From Osmia lignaria lignaria (taxonomy: Eukaryota; Arthropoda; Insecta; Hymenoptera; Megachilidae): a stretch of DNA of 64,000 nt. The notes beneath the pieces were generated by a model, which ran no database searches, was not told the DNA's origin, and saw nothing but the letters and a program-made list of their open reading frames with translations. The first letter of the stretch is position 1. Each line of letters begins with the position of its first letter. Positions 48,901-61,015 of the stretch are shown here, piece after piece. The translations under genes and the position numbers were made by a program. The stretch is taken from NCBI RefSeq assembly GCF_051020975.1, contig NC_135034.1, positions 9,610,001 through 9,674,000 on the forward strand, given 5' to 3'.

Positions 48901-51704
48901 CAGAACTTTGTCGTTACAGTGAAAATAATCCAAGTTTCTTGAAACGTTTATGCCATTTGAAATTCTTAACATACGATAACGAGTTATCAGTATTGACACT
49001 CACCTTTCAGATTTAAGGCTGGTTATATTAACGACGATGAAAAAAAAAAAAATAATAAAATAAAATAAAATAAAATAATGATTGAACATCGAGTGTAATC
49101 AAGAGGAATTACTTTAATTAACGATCATGTATCAGACAAGAAGAAACGGTTTTAGGTAAGAACGATCAGCTGCACTCGCTGAATTCACGCATAAAACTGA
49201 TGTCTCAAGTTCGACAATGACGCAGAAATCTTATCTAGCCGATAACAAAGAGACAAAGTGTCAACAGGCAGGTACGAGAACGCTCGTCTTATCTAACGAA
49301 TCCTATTCTCCTTTCATTAATAACGCAGCTACAATGCGAAATTTTTCGGTAATTCGCATTCTAACCCTTCTAATCAATGGTGTTATTATAACACCATAAT
49401 TAATTTTGCTCAATTAATAAATTGACAATTTCTTTATATGACGCATATGGTGCGTCGTCGCTTGATAGCGTAGGACGCACATGGTGCGTCGTCACTGGAA
49501 ATATTTCCTGACAGTGGAACTTCAATTTTAACTTGAAAATTAATCTTCACACGTACGATGATAATGGAAAGTAATAAGAATACTTTATCGTGTCTTTAGT
49601 GCAGTATCAGTGCTATAAATAATTATTTTTCTGGGGAAATTCTAGCTTTGTCATTGATGATAGCTACGACCGCTAATGTCTTGATTCAAGTACGAAGAAA
49701 ATATTATTTTATTGCAAATTCTCAGAATTTAACAACTTATTTATCTAATTGTTTGATAAATTTTGTTGGTTTAATCAACAATTGATTTAGAAAGGAATTC
49801 AAACCCATATGAGATAACATGGTTCATCGATCACTGATCGATAAGAAATGCATCATAACGACTGCTGAAAGAATAGTATTTTTAGTTGAAGAAACGTGTA
49901 ATAAAAATATTAAGGAAAGAGCTGCTATCGTGGACAGAAAGGTTCATTGGAATGCATCGGTTCTTATGCAATTTTTCCAGGGTCGTTCGAAGACACTCAC
50001 CCATTTTCTTATTTCCTATTTTCTTATCTACGAAACGATGATTTCTTATCTATGCTTTTATCGTTACACGTCAATTGAACATTGTCATTTTCTTTTCTTT
50101 TTTCTTTCCACGATGAACCTCAGAATTATTCTACTTACTTGGTCACGATGAACGAGCAGTTATTCACTTTCAAAATGTTTCGTGGTATTATATTATTAGA
50201 AGCTTTGAAAAATACGCGTCGTTTCATACGAAAAATTACTATTAATTCTGAATCGATGAATCATCGACAAACAGATGTTGAAAACATTGATGCTACATTT
50301 TTAAAATTGATTTGATTGAAAGGTATAATCCTCGTATCGATGCTAGACAAACGTGACGAGTCGAGCAAAGTGCAAGAAAATTATACGCTCTTTCAAAAAA
50401 TCATTCACTGCCATTCCAAATTCAATACAGATAAATGAATCGGAGAAAAAAAATTAAAGGTAGGATTTAAATTCCAAAAGGAGCTTAGGAAAACAGACAA
50501 ATCATACTCACTTTTCAAAGTTTCTCTTTTTCGCTTCACAAAAGGATACTCTTCGTCAATTCACAAAATTACAGAACGTTGTACACTGTTGATCATCCAC
50601 AGTCTACTTTCGAGATTCATTGTCCGTAACCAGGCACGATATCACGCAAATTGATTATCCTCGTCAATTAGAAAGTGGATCACTCTAGAAATGATTCATG
50701 AACAATGATCTTATTTTATAACTTTCATTTTTCACTTGCACCGAAATCAGATGACCACCTTTTCGGTATCATTCAAATCAACGATCTTTAAATATTAAAA
50801 AGGGATAGGTGTGAGGTACGATGTGCATGTTCAAGGTAGACGATGAACGAATGGGTCTGGTTCGATGGAGTCGAGGTGTTATCGACAGGACGGTCTCGAT
50901 AATACTGGATGAAAAATACTGGCACACGTTTTTCCAGCACACGATGTGGGGGTATTGGCAATTATTATCGTTTGGCACTTTATCCACGTGATACAAGCTG
51001 GCCGTCAGCGTTCCGATTACGTATTCCACTCCACGTGGACGTGGTCACGATTGATACCGATCCTGAAATGGCCCGGGAAAGTATATTTCCATTGGATCGT
51101 TTCGATAAGATCGTGTTTTAGATACGAACCGTGTTTAACTCTCGAACGATGGACCAGATAGCGATAATTGAATTTTCATTTTCATTTTCGAAACTTTCAA
51201 TTATTTCTTCGAACGAATTGGGCCAATGGTCAAAGTGGAATACCTCGAAATGTAAAAAAATTATTGAAGCCAACTCGTAAAATTTTATGTTAAACAGAAA
51301 TAAATATTACTAAATACAAAACGTTGACGCACATACATTTCACTTTATCTCTATTGAATGGTGTTTTCCTATCAATAATGTAAACATGATGATTATGACA
51401 TATGTGTGTCAGTAACTTTACTATCGACTTCATAATCGTAACGACTAATTATAAATTCAATGTTCAATTATAAATTCAAAACAGTTTCTTCGATCCTCCG
51501 TTCGTTATTGACGATTTCTGGTCGATTTGTTACAAGAGATATACTTACGATTTATCAACAATTATTTTACTTTCACCTTTTATAAAAATAATTTAAGAAT
51601 TTATCATCTTATTTAATCTACATTTATCGTCAGTATAAAAAATAAATATAGCACTTCAGAGACATTCAATTGTTTCAGTCTTTCAATAACAACTTCATTA
51701 TTTC
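45994..51704. other. Intergenic region between PKG paralog B and the Sur-like gene
   Basis: Probably holds the promoter and any 5' UTR exons of paralog B. No coding exon is recognisable. A TAAAA repeat lies at 49041-49078 and short palindromes at 49377-49397 and 49436-49497. Confidence 0.5.
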
Positions 51705-52813
51705 TTAATCAGCCATCTCATCATTTTCTTCGTTAAATTTCAACATATTTGCGAAAAATCCAGTTTGCTGTTGAGATAGATCCATGGGTGAACCATCCTG
51801 GACGATTTTGCCCTCGTGGAAAACGATCACCCGATCGCATTCCAATAACGCCGCTACTCGATGCTGAAGAACATACGTACACAATGATAGTCAAGTAGAA
51901 CAGCAGCTGTTACAAGTTTCTTTCTTAACACAGATAAAAAGTATGTTTTGTATCTATCATAGGTATGTTACCGCGATAACGATCACTGTTTTATTCTCGA
52001 AGGCGGTCGAAACTGCTTTCAAGAGGCTCTTTTCGGTAGTAGAGTCAAGTGCACTAGTTGATTCGTCGAGAACAACGATCGAGGACTTCCGGAGAACAGC
52101 GCGGGCCATGCAGAGTAGCTGAAGCTGACCGGAAGAGAAGTTTTCCCCACCCTCTCGCACCTCGAAATCTGTCAGCATTGAAAATTATCATTGTTGTAGG
52201 AACTTTCTTTAATAAAAACAAAATGGTAATCGAAAAAGAAATAAAATAAAAATAAGTATTGCAACCGAGTCCTTCAGGATGAGAAGCTACGACGTCCTTG
52301 ATCTGGGCTACTTCCAAAGCCTCCCACAATTCACCATCTTCGTGTTCCGATAGGGGATCCAAATTCTTCCTGAATGTATTGAAAATATTTTATAATATAA
52401 TTGTTTTTTAATTTTTTAAAGCGTTGAGAGGATTACCTGATGGTACCACTGAACATAATCACATCCTGAGGAATTACTGACAATCGTGAACGAAGTATCC
52501 TTAATGATACTTGACGAGTGTCAATTCCATCGATCATAATACGACCTTGCGTGATTTCTAATAATCGAAACAGTGCCATTGCTGTGGAGGACTTTCCACT
52601 TCCGGTTCTTCCACATATACCAATCTACACATCATATTTATATATTCTATCATAGAGCAGTCTTTTCATTTTTTATAATTCTTACCTTCTGACCTGCTGG
52701 AATCATTAATGATAAATTTGAGATCACCGATTCTATCTGTGAATCGTATCTCAAAGATACATTATCGAAAATGATTTCACCTTTAGCGGGCCAATTTTCA
52801 AATACACGGAGAC
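51705..52813 (-). other. NBD2 of the Sur-like transporter and C-terminus
   Basis: Exons 52686-52813, 52437-52624, 52266-52369, 51972-52168 and 51705-51863. Walker A GRTGSGKSS lies near residue 1548, the Q-loop is in VIPQDVIMFSGTIR, and the signature reads FSSGQLQLL instead of the usual SxGQRQL. Walker B is VVLDE with catalytic Glu and the H-loop is IAHRV. The stretch RKSSIVVLDESTSALD and what follows closely resembles the SUR NBD2. The protein ends 26 residues after SPMDLSQ in an acidic tail. Confidence 0.8.
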
Positions 52814-55800
52814 CTAGAAATTTGTCCAAAATTGTTCATTTTTCAATATTCTTTCCCTAAAGTTTTATATACCTTCTTGATGATAATCTTCAACAGGAGC
52901 GTATCTGTAAACCGAGATTCGAGCCACGCTACCCAGGTACATCTCAATCTCGGCTGTGAATTTCACCACCCAATTCAAGTAAATTGGCACTAGAAGCGTG
53001 TAATTAATTGCCAGGCCGACCAAAGCAGGTGTCACACGGTCTGGGTATAGCTCGGCGGAAATTAAAGCAGCAAAAGTTGCAGTGACCACTATCACTGCGC
53101 CCAGATAGTCCTAAGAAACATTCCCAATAAATGTGCAAGAAAAATAAGATTTGAATCTTTCGAAATCTTGGAATTATCTTACTAAAGCGATGCCTAGCCA
53201 ACGACTGCTCGAGTTTAGAAGTAGAAAAGCGTTAGTATTTGTGTCCAGACACTTCAGAGCTTGCTGCATGAAACGATTCTCTTGTTTCGAAGCTCTCAGG
53301 GTTGCCAAACCACGAAGGGTCTCTGAGAAATGGGTGGCAATTGGCCATCGAGTGCTGGAAAATCATTTAATCTTCGCTTCCAATCAATATTATTAGAAAA
53401 TTATCACCTCACCTTCCGTCTAATCTTTGCAAATGCCTGGCGCTGCGTCTGTAAAATCTTTGAACAAGATAATAAGCTGCGCAAGTAGGTACAGCTGCGA
53501 TTAAGAACCATGGGGAGACTACTACGTTCACTATAATCGCTGATCCACAAAGTAGAACGAAGAATGTCAGTCTTTGGATAGACATGGAGATTTTCTTGAA
53601 AGAGATATAACTTCAGATTTTTACATATAAATGATAAATATTAATAAATTGTTGAGAGAATAACAACCTTGTCTATAACACCGGTATCACCACTGAATCT
53701 GTTGAGAATTTTACCAACAGGATTGCAGTCGAAGAAAGACACTGGTACCCTAAGTAATCTGGATACAGCTTCTTCGTGTAATTTTCTTCTTGCTTTGGCA
53801 CCTGTCCATTGACCCGTAGCATTGCACACGAAAGATAGGAATATGAAGCTTATCGAAAGAGTTATGTATACTTCAAAGTAGAATAATGTCTGAAAGCATT
53901 TGGAAAAAGATTTTTGATTTTTTTGGTTAGACGAATTATCCTGCGAAGACTAACCGTCACATCCGGATTTTTCTCGGACAAACTATCACTCTCCTGGTCT
54001 GTCCATCGACTCAACCAGAGATCCGTGTAAACGCGAAGGACCTGACAAAAAATTGCTACACCTATGTAGATCAGACCAGATATCCAGCCTCCAGCTTTCA
54101 GATAATCCACCAGGATCATCCAGGTTACCACTCCGCTTCTATCCTCTTCTTCATCAGTACCATCAATTTCTGTAATCAATAATATTCTAGTATCTTTTCA
54201 ATATCTTTGTTCTACTTCAATTTTGGTAGAACGTGTACCAACTTCCTTCAATTTCCTCGGTTTCACTGGTTCCTTTCGATTCTACTGATATTAATCGTTT
54301 AACAGGTAGATCATGCTCTTGATCTCCATTCGATCTAAATAAGGAAGATACTTAATGAACAATTATAATTAATTAGGATTTATGGAAAGTGTTCATACTT
54401 TTTGACATTGTACTGCATGTGTCTATTGGAATTAGGTGGTATCAATCTGTGGAGGGCACTTTTATCTCTGTTTAGAGGTATTTCATCAGGATGTGGACTG
54501 ACGATTCTATACGATATTAAAATTACTTTAATTAATTACTTTTATCCATCGACAATTTAGGATCTGACTTACCTCCCAGAAAATATCTGTCTTAGGACAC
54601 TGCTAGGTTGTTCATTATCAAAGGTATTATTTCTTTTCCTGAAAGGAACTTTTCGTTATTCTTTTTTATTTTCTAATGGAAATTACTTACCTGGAGTGAA
54701 CTATGTGTGCACCCTCAAGGATGGTCGGGGTGCTGCTCTGTCGAAGAACAGGAGGAGGCTGCCTTTGAGGCTGAAGACTGGTGGATCTAACAGCGTTTCT
54801 ATGCGATTTGAATCGCTTCTTCGATGTATTCCATTCTTCACTGGGCAATGGAAGATCCGTCAGATCGTGGGCTAAGTATCTGGACCCTGAAAGGGTTGCT
54901 CGTCGCATTCTAAGTGGAACAAAAGCTGATGGACCCTGATTAAAAAATCACTTCCAATTAAAAATTAACATCATTTCGATATTGAAAGTGTGGAATAATT
55001 GAAGGTTGATTTACCACGTGAGCATCTTGATCGGTAATCCAAGACCCACTCTGCTTATTCTTCACGTTGATGCTGATCCTGGATACCAGTCTGATCAGAG
55101 ACCATCTATCTTTGGCAGTTCTATAAACACGATGTCCATCATTTTTCCTCGTTGTGATGTTCCTCCATTCGTTAGCTAATTCTGGATCAGAATCCTCTAT
55201 CGATGATTTCGTTCCTACTGCTCGAATTCGTCCACCATCCATGACGATGATCTAAATGATATTCATTATAAACCTGTCTATTTCAGGTGTACATTTATCA
55301 GCGTACCTGATGGGTAGTAGATAATAGTTCTAATCGATGGGTAACCATGATCACTGTACGTCCACTTCGAAGGAGCAATTTCCGGATTCCTTGATCAAAG
55401 ATCTGCTGGCCGACTTGGTGATCCAACGCAGATAATGGATCATCCTAATAATATTGATTAATAATAATATTTATCGATGAATTAATTAATCAAGATAACT
55501 CACCATAACTATGACATTCGCGTCGCTATAAATTGCCCTGGCTATAGTCACCCTCTGCTTCTGTCCACCGCTCAAATTAATCCCCTTTTCACCTATCCTC
55601 GTCAGATCGTGTCCCGGAAGTATATCTACATCCGGTTGTAGAGCGCAAGCTTTCAAAACGCTTCGATATCTTCTCGATTTATACGCTGATCCGAAGAGAA
55701 TGTTGTCTCTCAGTGTCGCATTCAATAGCCATGGTGTTTGTGCAACGTAAGCGATCTTAGAGCCCCTTTGTTCACAAGTAGTTTTTAATAGATACCTGTG

Positions 55801-58800
55801 CTTAGGTGGAGGATAATATTAGACTTACTTGGCCCACTCGATCGTTCCTGTTGTTCTCTGAATTTCTCCCAACATTCCAAGCAACAGGGTTGTCTTTCCA
55901 CTGCCAGTTTTTCCGACGATTACAGTCAATTGACCTGGAAATTAAGATTTCTATCTTTCTCAGAATCTGAATTGTTTGATGTTAAATAATATTACCTCGT
56001 GGAAAGTTGAGGTGATTTATCAACAACCGACCCTCTTCCGAGCCTAAAGAAAACGAGCAATTTTTCATCCTAAGCACCGGAATTTCCGGATCATTCTCAA
56101 ACACCGTATCTGCAGAAGAGTCGATGTCTAATTTGTATTTTCTTAAACCACAGGAATTTCCATCTTCTTCGTCTTCTTCGATATCGTCCAAGGATCCAAA
56201 AGTTGCAGCATTATGAGGCTTCATTGTTTCCACCTTCAGATAATTCAGATTCACAAGATTTCTAATTTTTTTTTTTTAATTTTCTAATATACTTACAGTG
56301 GTGTCGTCGATAGAATTTGTACGAGAATGCAGAGTTTCGAATTTTTCCTCGACAGGATCTGGTAGAACGTTGTCGATTTCTGGAAGCTGAAGAAACTCCT
56401 CCATTCTGGTGGTAGAAATCTGAAAGAGGAAACGTTTGGTAGATATATTCATGATTTTGGAAAATTGATTTTATTTACCATTGCATTGATGATGATGGGT
56501 ATCATCACGGGAAAAATTAGAAGGGGTACAGTGAGCTGGGAAAATAGGGCTAAACTTGCGAATACATTTCCAGCTTCGAGACTTCGTTCTTCTATCCAGA
56601 AATAAATGCCGAAAGTGAAGAGTGTCGTGAGTACCGATGATGCGTGAGTAAGAAAATCTAAATGGAATACAGAGATAATTAATATTATTTTACCATTTCA
56701 TTTATCCGAAACTTGAACTTACTAATGAGAGTCCAATAGAAAGAATCTTTGTCCAACATTCTCAATTCATCGTTCCTTGCTTTTTTTATTTTTCTTTCGA
56801 AAATCTTCTCCCAGGCTCTGAGTTTAATTAATTTCATCCCTTGCAAGATTTCGTTCATCAAACGTAACCTGGCGTCGCTCTTTTTCTAAATAAAAAATTC
56901 TAGAATTATAAAAACACAATTTTCTTAATAGAGTAATGTAAAAAGAAAAATAAACATTCTTAGTCATACAGCGACTGATTTGAAATTTTCCGACATTCTC
57001 TTGCCAAGTATCAATTGCATCGGTGTTACAATGAGTATGCAACATAGTGCACCGATGATTGCACTGATTCCTAACTTCGTGTAGAGAAGGAAAATGATAG
57101 CAGTGATCTGAAATCAAAGAGTTAAACTAAAAATAGAGTAAAGGAATTTTATCTCCGAAGAAAATGTTTCAATAATTATTATTTTTGAACCTTCAAGGGG
57201 ATTGCCCAAGCGTAATGACCGATCCAAAAAAAGCTCATCACGTTATAAACATCTTCTGATATGAGATTTGTCAGAGTCCCGATATCAGCAGACTGCTGAC
57301 ACCTGTCTTGTTCTTTCTCCTTGTCTAATGGATTCTCCTCCTCGTCGATGCTCCACGAACATAGACGCAAAGCCTTATCGTATAGCAACGCCTACAACAT
57401 TGAATAGAAATAGAAATCCTCAGGGAATATCGTTCTAACGCTTCAAGTGTACCTGAAGAGCAGTTTTCAGGCGGATCCCTTCCACGCAGAGGATATGACT
57501 GGATGTCTGGCTCAGAGTACTTTGTAACAGGGCAAAGAAGAAAATCAGCAGGCCCAAGAAATAACCATTTTGTATAATTTCAGAGAACGTCATGGCACTC
57601 TAAAATATTTGTATCATTAGTAATTCTTGATGAGAACGATGGGAATAATAAAGAAACACGAACATTTGATATAACAGGTACAGAATTTGTTGTTCCATTT
57701 TGAGAAATAGAAACATAGTCCAAAATTTTGGAAATTGTCATTGGAGCAACTAGGGTTGTAGCATCCCCTAATAATTTTAAGAAACCCCCGATTGCAAAGG
57801 GGTACCATATTCTTTTCCAGAAACATCGCCAGAGAGACAGTTTCCTTTTTCTTTCCTATAAAAAAATATTAAAATATTGAAATATTATTTTTATTCCTAA
57901 CGGAGCTTTGGGTTACCCTTTGCTCTTCGTAAATCTTTCGAAACTTGTTAAATTGTTTCTCAGCAGTTTCCTCTTCAGGAAGTTGACCAAGATCTTGAGC
58001 ATCTAAAGATCTACTATAACCTTTGGATAAGAGGTCGATCACCCAGTGGAAGGTGATTCTACCGAGAAAAGGTGCCTCGGAATGTTTGTAGACGATCCTT
58101 CTGTTACCCGTTCGTTCGATCAAGTACCTCTTCCTCTTCCTCGTCTAAAACCAGGTGAAAATCGTAGTTCACTTATTTGCGGCGACGCGCTAAGGCGATC
58201 TATTTGCATGCACAAGGGAGGTACGGTTGTTTTTACTGGGTCAAGGAGGTGGTATGCATGTGAAATATATTTCGAGCGAATGCAGCTATCTCGTGTTACC
58301 GGATATCGAAGAGCAGCCACTTGTCTTCTTGCTTTACAGGGGGTGCGTTCTTTGAATTTTTCCTTCAACCCTCTGTGCGCTCGTACAGAAATTTCTATAG
58401 TAAATTATAAACTTCCTTTCTCAATTCATTTCACCGTGAACCGTTTTACGTTACAGAAAGTCAGAAATTAAATAACGGAGTGTACAACCTATTTTCGCGA
58501 TCGTTAGTTCACATGATCGATGGAAAAAGTTGGCGCAACACGCTCGATAAGCTCGACTCTTGCCGGACTATGATAATAAACATTATTATTCAAACAAGCT
58601 GAGTAAATGTAAAACAAATGTTTGCACTAGGTGGAGTATCTGGCTCTCCTCGATAACGTTGTAACACTTTGTCGCTAATTCACGGATCGATAATTTTAGT
58701 CACCTTTACCATCGATAGTTTAATTAACAATTTATATGGGAAAAATTTCCATAAACCTTACCGTAAGATAAAGGGTGTAAGAATCCAAAATAGCGAACGT

Positions 58801-61015
58801 TCCGCAGAGAATGGCGGTGATTGCTGTTGTCGTGAATCGAACGTGTTCGATCGACAAACCGTACCTAAGTATATTTAAGAAATAATTTTTATTTAAGGAA
58901 CAACTACAATAATTTGTTAATAAAACATACCTAGATAAATATGTAAATTTCCATGCTCTTGATAAACCGATGGTGGCAAAAATTGCAGCAGTGAACACAG
59001 TTCCAAAACCATCTCTAATTTCGGTTGCTCGATGAAGGAACCAACAGGAGAGGATAGCCAGGATCGTGAGGATCGACGATAAGGAAATTAATGTTAAAAA
59101 TGACTCGCAGACTTCGAAGAAAAGCATCACGAGCAAAGACATACACAGGAGTGTTCTGGTTACATGAAATGGAAGAAGTCTTCTGGCATCTCTAATCCAA
59201 CAGAAAGAGATTTTAATTCTAGTAAGAAGGAAGAAGTTATTGTACTAATCATAAATTTGGTTTGGTAATGATCTATGTAGATTAACAACTTTTTCATTAA
59301 ATATATTAAAAATGATTAAAATTTCCAATTACCAGAAAACAAGTTTTTCCTCCTCAAAACCAGCGTCCACTAAAAACAAGGAATCATCGATCCAATCTAT
59401 TTCTCCTATATCTAACATGCTAATAAACAAGTCAACTATCGAACTGATTACTCGTTAATTACACCGTTCATCGAACGGCAGTTTGATTTTTATATTAGTA
59501 GTTAAGGTGGAAATTAATCGAGTTTCTTCTTGAACGATGCCACTCAACTTCAGCTGATTCGATCAAGGAATTCCGGTTGGATAATTCAGGAATCTGATCG
59601 ATTTTCAAGGAATAGCTATGAATTTTCCGGGGATCGAACGAGAGTAAATCGCGTGGGAGTTAGTTTATTTGGGTTCATTGAAATTCTTCGAACACCGTGA
59701 CGTAAACCAAGAAAGAACACGTAAGTGTACGAGCATCCTAAGAGTAGCACGTGTCATGAATTATTCCGACAATTAATCCGAGCCCTCCAGAGACCCGGTT
59801 AATCCCTGTTTCTTGGTAGTTTTCGCGGTGAATGGGAATACTAATATTTCCACATCGGACCACGACTCTTGGATTTTGTTTTCCTTTGAAATTCTACGTG
59901 TTGAGATTTTGAACTTGACCTGATTCGAAAAATTTCGACTGACATGTTTGTTACGGTTTCAATTCATGGAATAATAAAGTCTGAAAAACAGCATGGAACA
60001 TTTACAGTTCCGTCATTCTACGAAGAAGAGTGCGTTAATGTTTAACAGGGATAAATAATCGAATTCTCAGGAAAGGATTCTTCAGAGATATTTGTTCTTC
60101 CATATTTTCCTACCGATAATGATCAAAAGTAATCAAAGGTTGATTAGAAAGACTAATATACATAAATCATGTGACAATTGTATGTACAAAGGTTTAAACA
60201 GAGGCGAAGAAATTAACAGCGTTGATCAATTTTTTACCACGTTAATTGAAACAAATTGTTTCGAATGGAACGTAACCCTCCTCTGAATCATGGGGGATCC
60301 CAAATGTGAAACACTGTTTTAATTGGACGTTGTCCTAATTGAACCAGCCTGGGGCACCCAACGGTCGTTTCTTTTTATTATAAATTAAATGGTAACAAAT
60401 CTCTATTTTTCCTTTCTCTCGATCAACCTTATCGTTTTGATTCTGACTTGCAAAAATACTTTCGATTATTATTATCTAAACAAATCATTTTGAAAATTAA
60501 TTCTCTAGAAATCAGTTTCAATTATCATTATCTACTGCAAATATTTGATAATTTGATCTTTTGACAATTCTTTCACTAGAAAAATCATAGAAAAATGATA
60601 TTTCCTAAAACATTGAATATCAGAACGGATATCTTCTGAAATTGAGAATGGAAATCAATCTGATAGAAAGTTGCTTTTGAATGGATTTTTCTAAATCATG
60701 GTTATCGATCAAAGTGAGTTTCGCCGATCGATCAAACATCGTATCATGACACTGAAATCTCATTCAACTTTTATATTTTCTTTTACCAACTTACTTTTGC
60801 TGTTTGCTGCATTTGTATCTCAATGTTGCGATCACAGCAACAAGGATAGCGATCACAGGAACAGAAATGTTAACGATTTCTATCAAACAATCCTCGTTGG
60901 ATTCGTTCTCAGTGAACCGGAAGATCGTACCGTTTTCCGTTCGCCAGCTCCAAGTGATACGTCTTCCGGAATTTCGGAGTACGTGTAAAAATTTGTAACT
61001 CTTGCACAACTCCAT
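51705..61015 (-). CDS. Sur: ABCC-family transporter, sulfonylurea-receptor-like
   Basis: ABC protein of subfamily C with order TMD0-L0-TMD1-NBD1-linker-TMD2-NBD2, 1759 aa, plasma membrane expected. Exons: 60795-61015, 58931-59218, 58762-58864, 57917-58144, 57664-57855, 57453-57599, 57191-57391, 56970-57107, 56723-56885, 56479-56657, 56297-56419, 55996-56233, 55829-55934, 55504-55765, 55307-55444, 55015-55251, 54691-54935, 54573-54638, 54399-54506, 54243-54334, 53955-54169, 53668-53889, 53413-53594, 53183-53354, 52873-53110, 52686-52813, 52437-52624, 52266-52369, 51972-52168, 51705-51863. All joins keep frame over 5280 nt. Motifs: Walker A GKTGSGKTT and GRTGSGKSS, signatures NLSGGQKQR and FSSGQLQLL, Walker B IVMDD and VVLDE. 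SUR assignment rests on TMD0 and on NBD2 sequence after its signature. In vertebrates SUR regulates Kir6 potassium channels; the insect role is less settled. A long MRP is the alternative. The donor at 57664 is ambiguous by two codons. Confidence 0.85.
53955..54935 (-). other. Long phospho-site-rich linker between NBD1 and TMD2
   Basis: Five exons (54691-54935, 54573-54638, 54399-54506, 54243-54334, 53955-54169) encode roughly 200 residues of polar, low-complexity sequence before TMD2 begins at the hydrophobic VDYLKAGGWISGLIYIG. It contains RRATLSGS and KRLISVES, which fit basophilic (PKA/PKG) consensus sites, and an acidic TDEEEDRSG run. The donor before 54243 must be GTTGGT: the alternative GTACAC would create a TGA at the junction. 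Confidence 0.65.
55307..56233 (-). other. NBD1 of the Sur-like transporter
   Basis: Exons 55996-56233, 55829-55934, 55504-55765 and 55307-55444 encode NBD1. Walker A is GKTGSGKTT near residue 748, the Q-loop lies in AYVAQTPW, the signature is LSGGQKQRV near 841, and Walker B IVMDD reads into DPLSALD, with H-loop VTHRLE. The residue after the Walker B Asp is Asp rather than catalytic Glu, as in other ABCC proteins, so this site is expected to bind ATP but hydrolyse it poorly. Confidence 0.8.
57917..61015 (-). other. TMD0 and L0 part of the Sur-like gene
   Basis: The first exon (60795-61015) encodes an extracellular-type N-terminus with an N-glycosylation sequon (ENGT, residue 28). The first hydrophobic helix follows at residues 43-67 and the exon ends in AAA phase 2. 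It joins the exon at 58931-59218 across a 1.58-kb intron, giving K-I-K-I without a frame problem. Four more hydrophobic segments follow, and a basic TRKRKR stretch starts the L0 loop. A five-helix TMD0 separates SUR and long MRP proteins from short MRP4-type ABCCs. Intron 58145-58761 and intron 59219-60794 show no other coding signal. Confidence 0.75.

Noticed and set aside
59342..59418. Minus-strand frame MLDIGEIDWIDDS as first exon of the Sur-like gene
   Set aside because: Its only good donor gives a TGA when joined to the next exon. The exon at 60795-61015 joins the same acceptor in frame and encodes a proper TMD0 N-terminus with a first helix.
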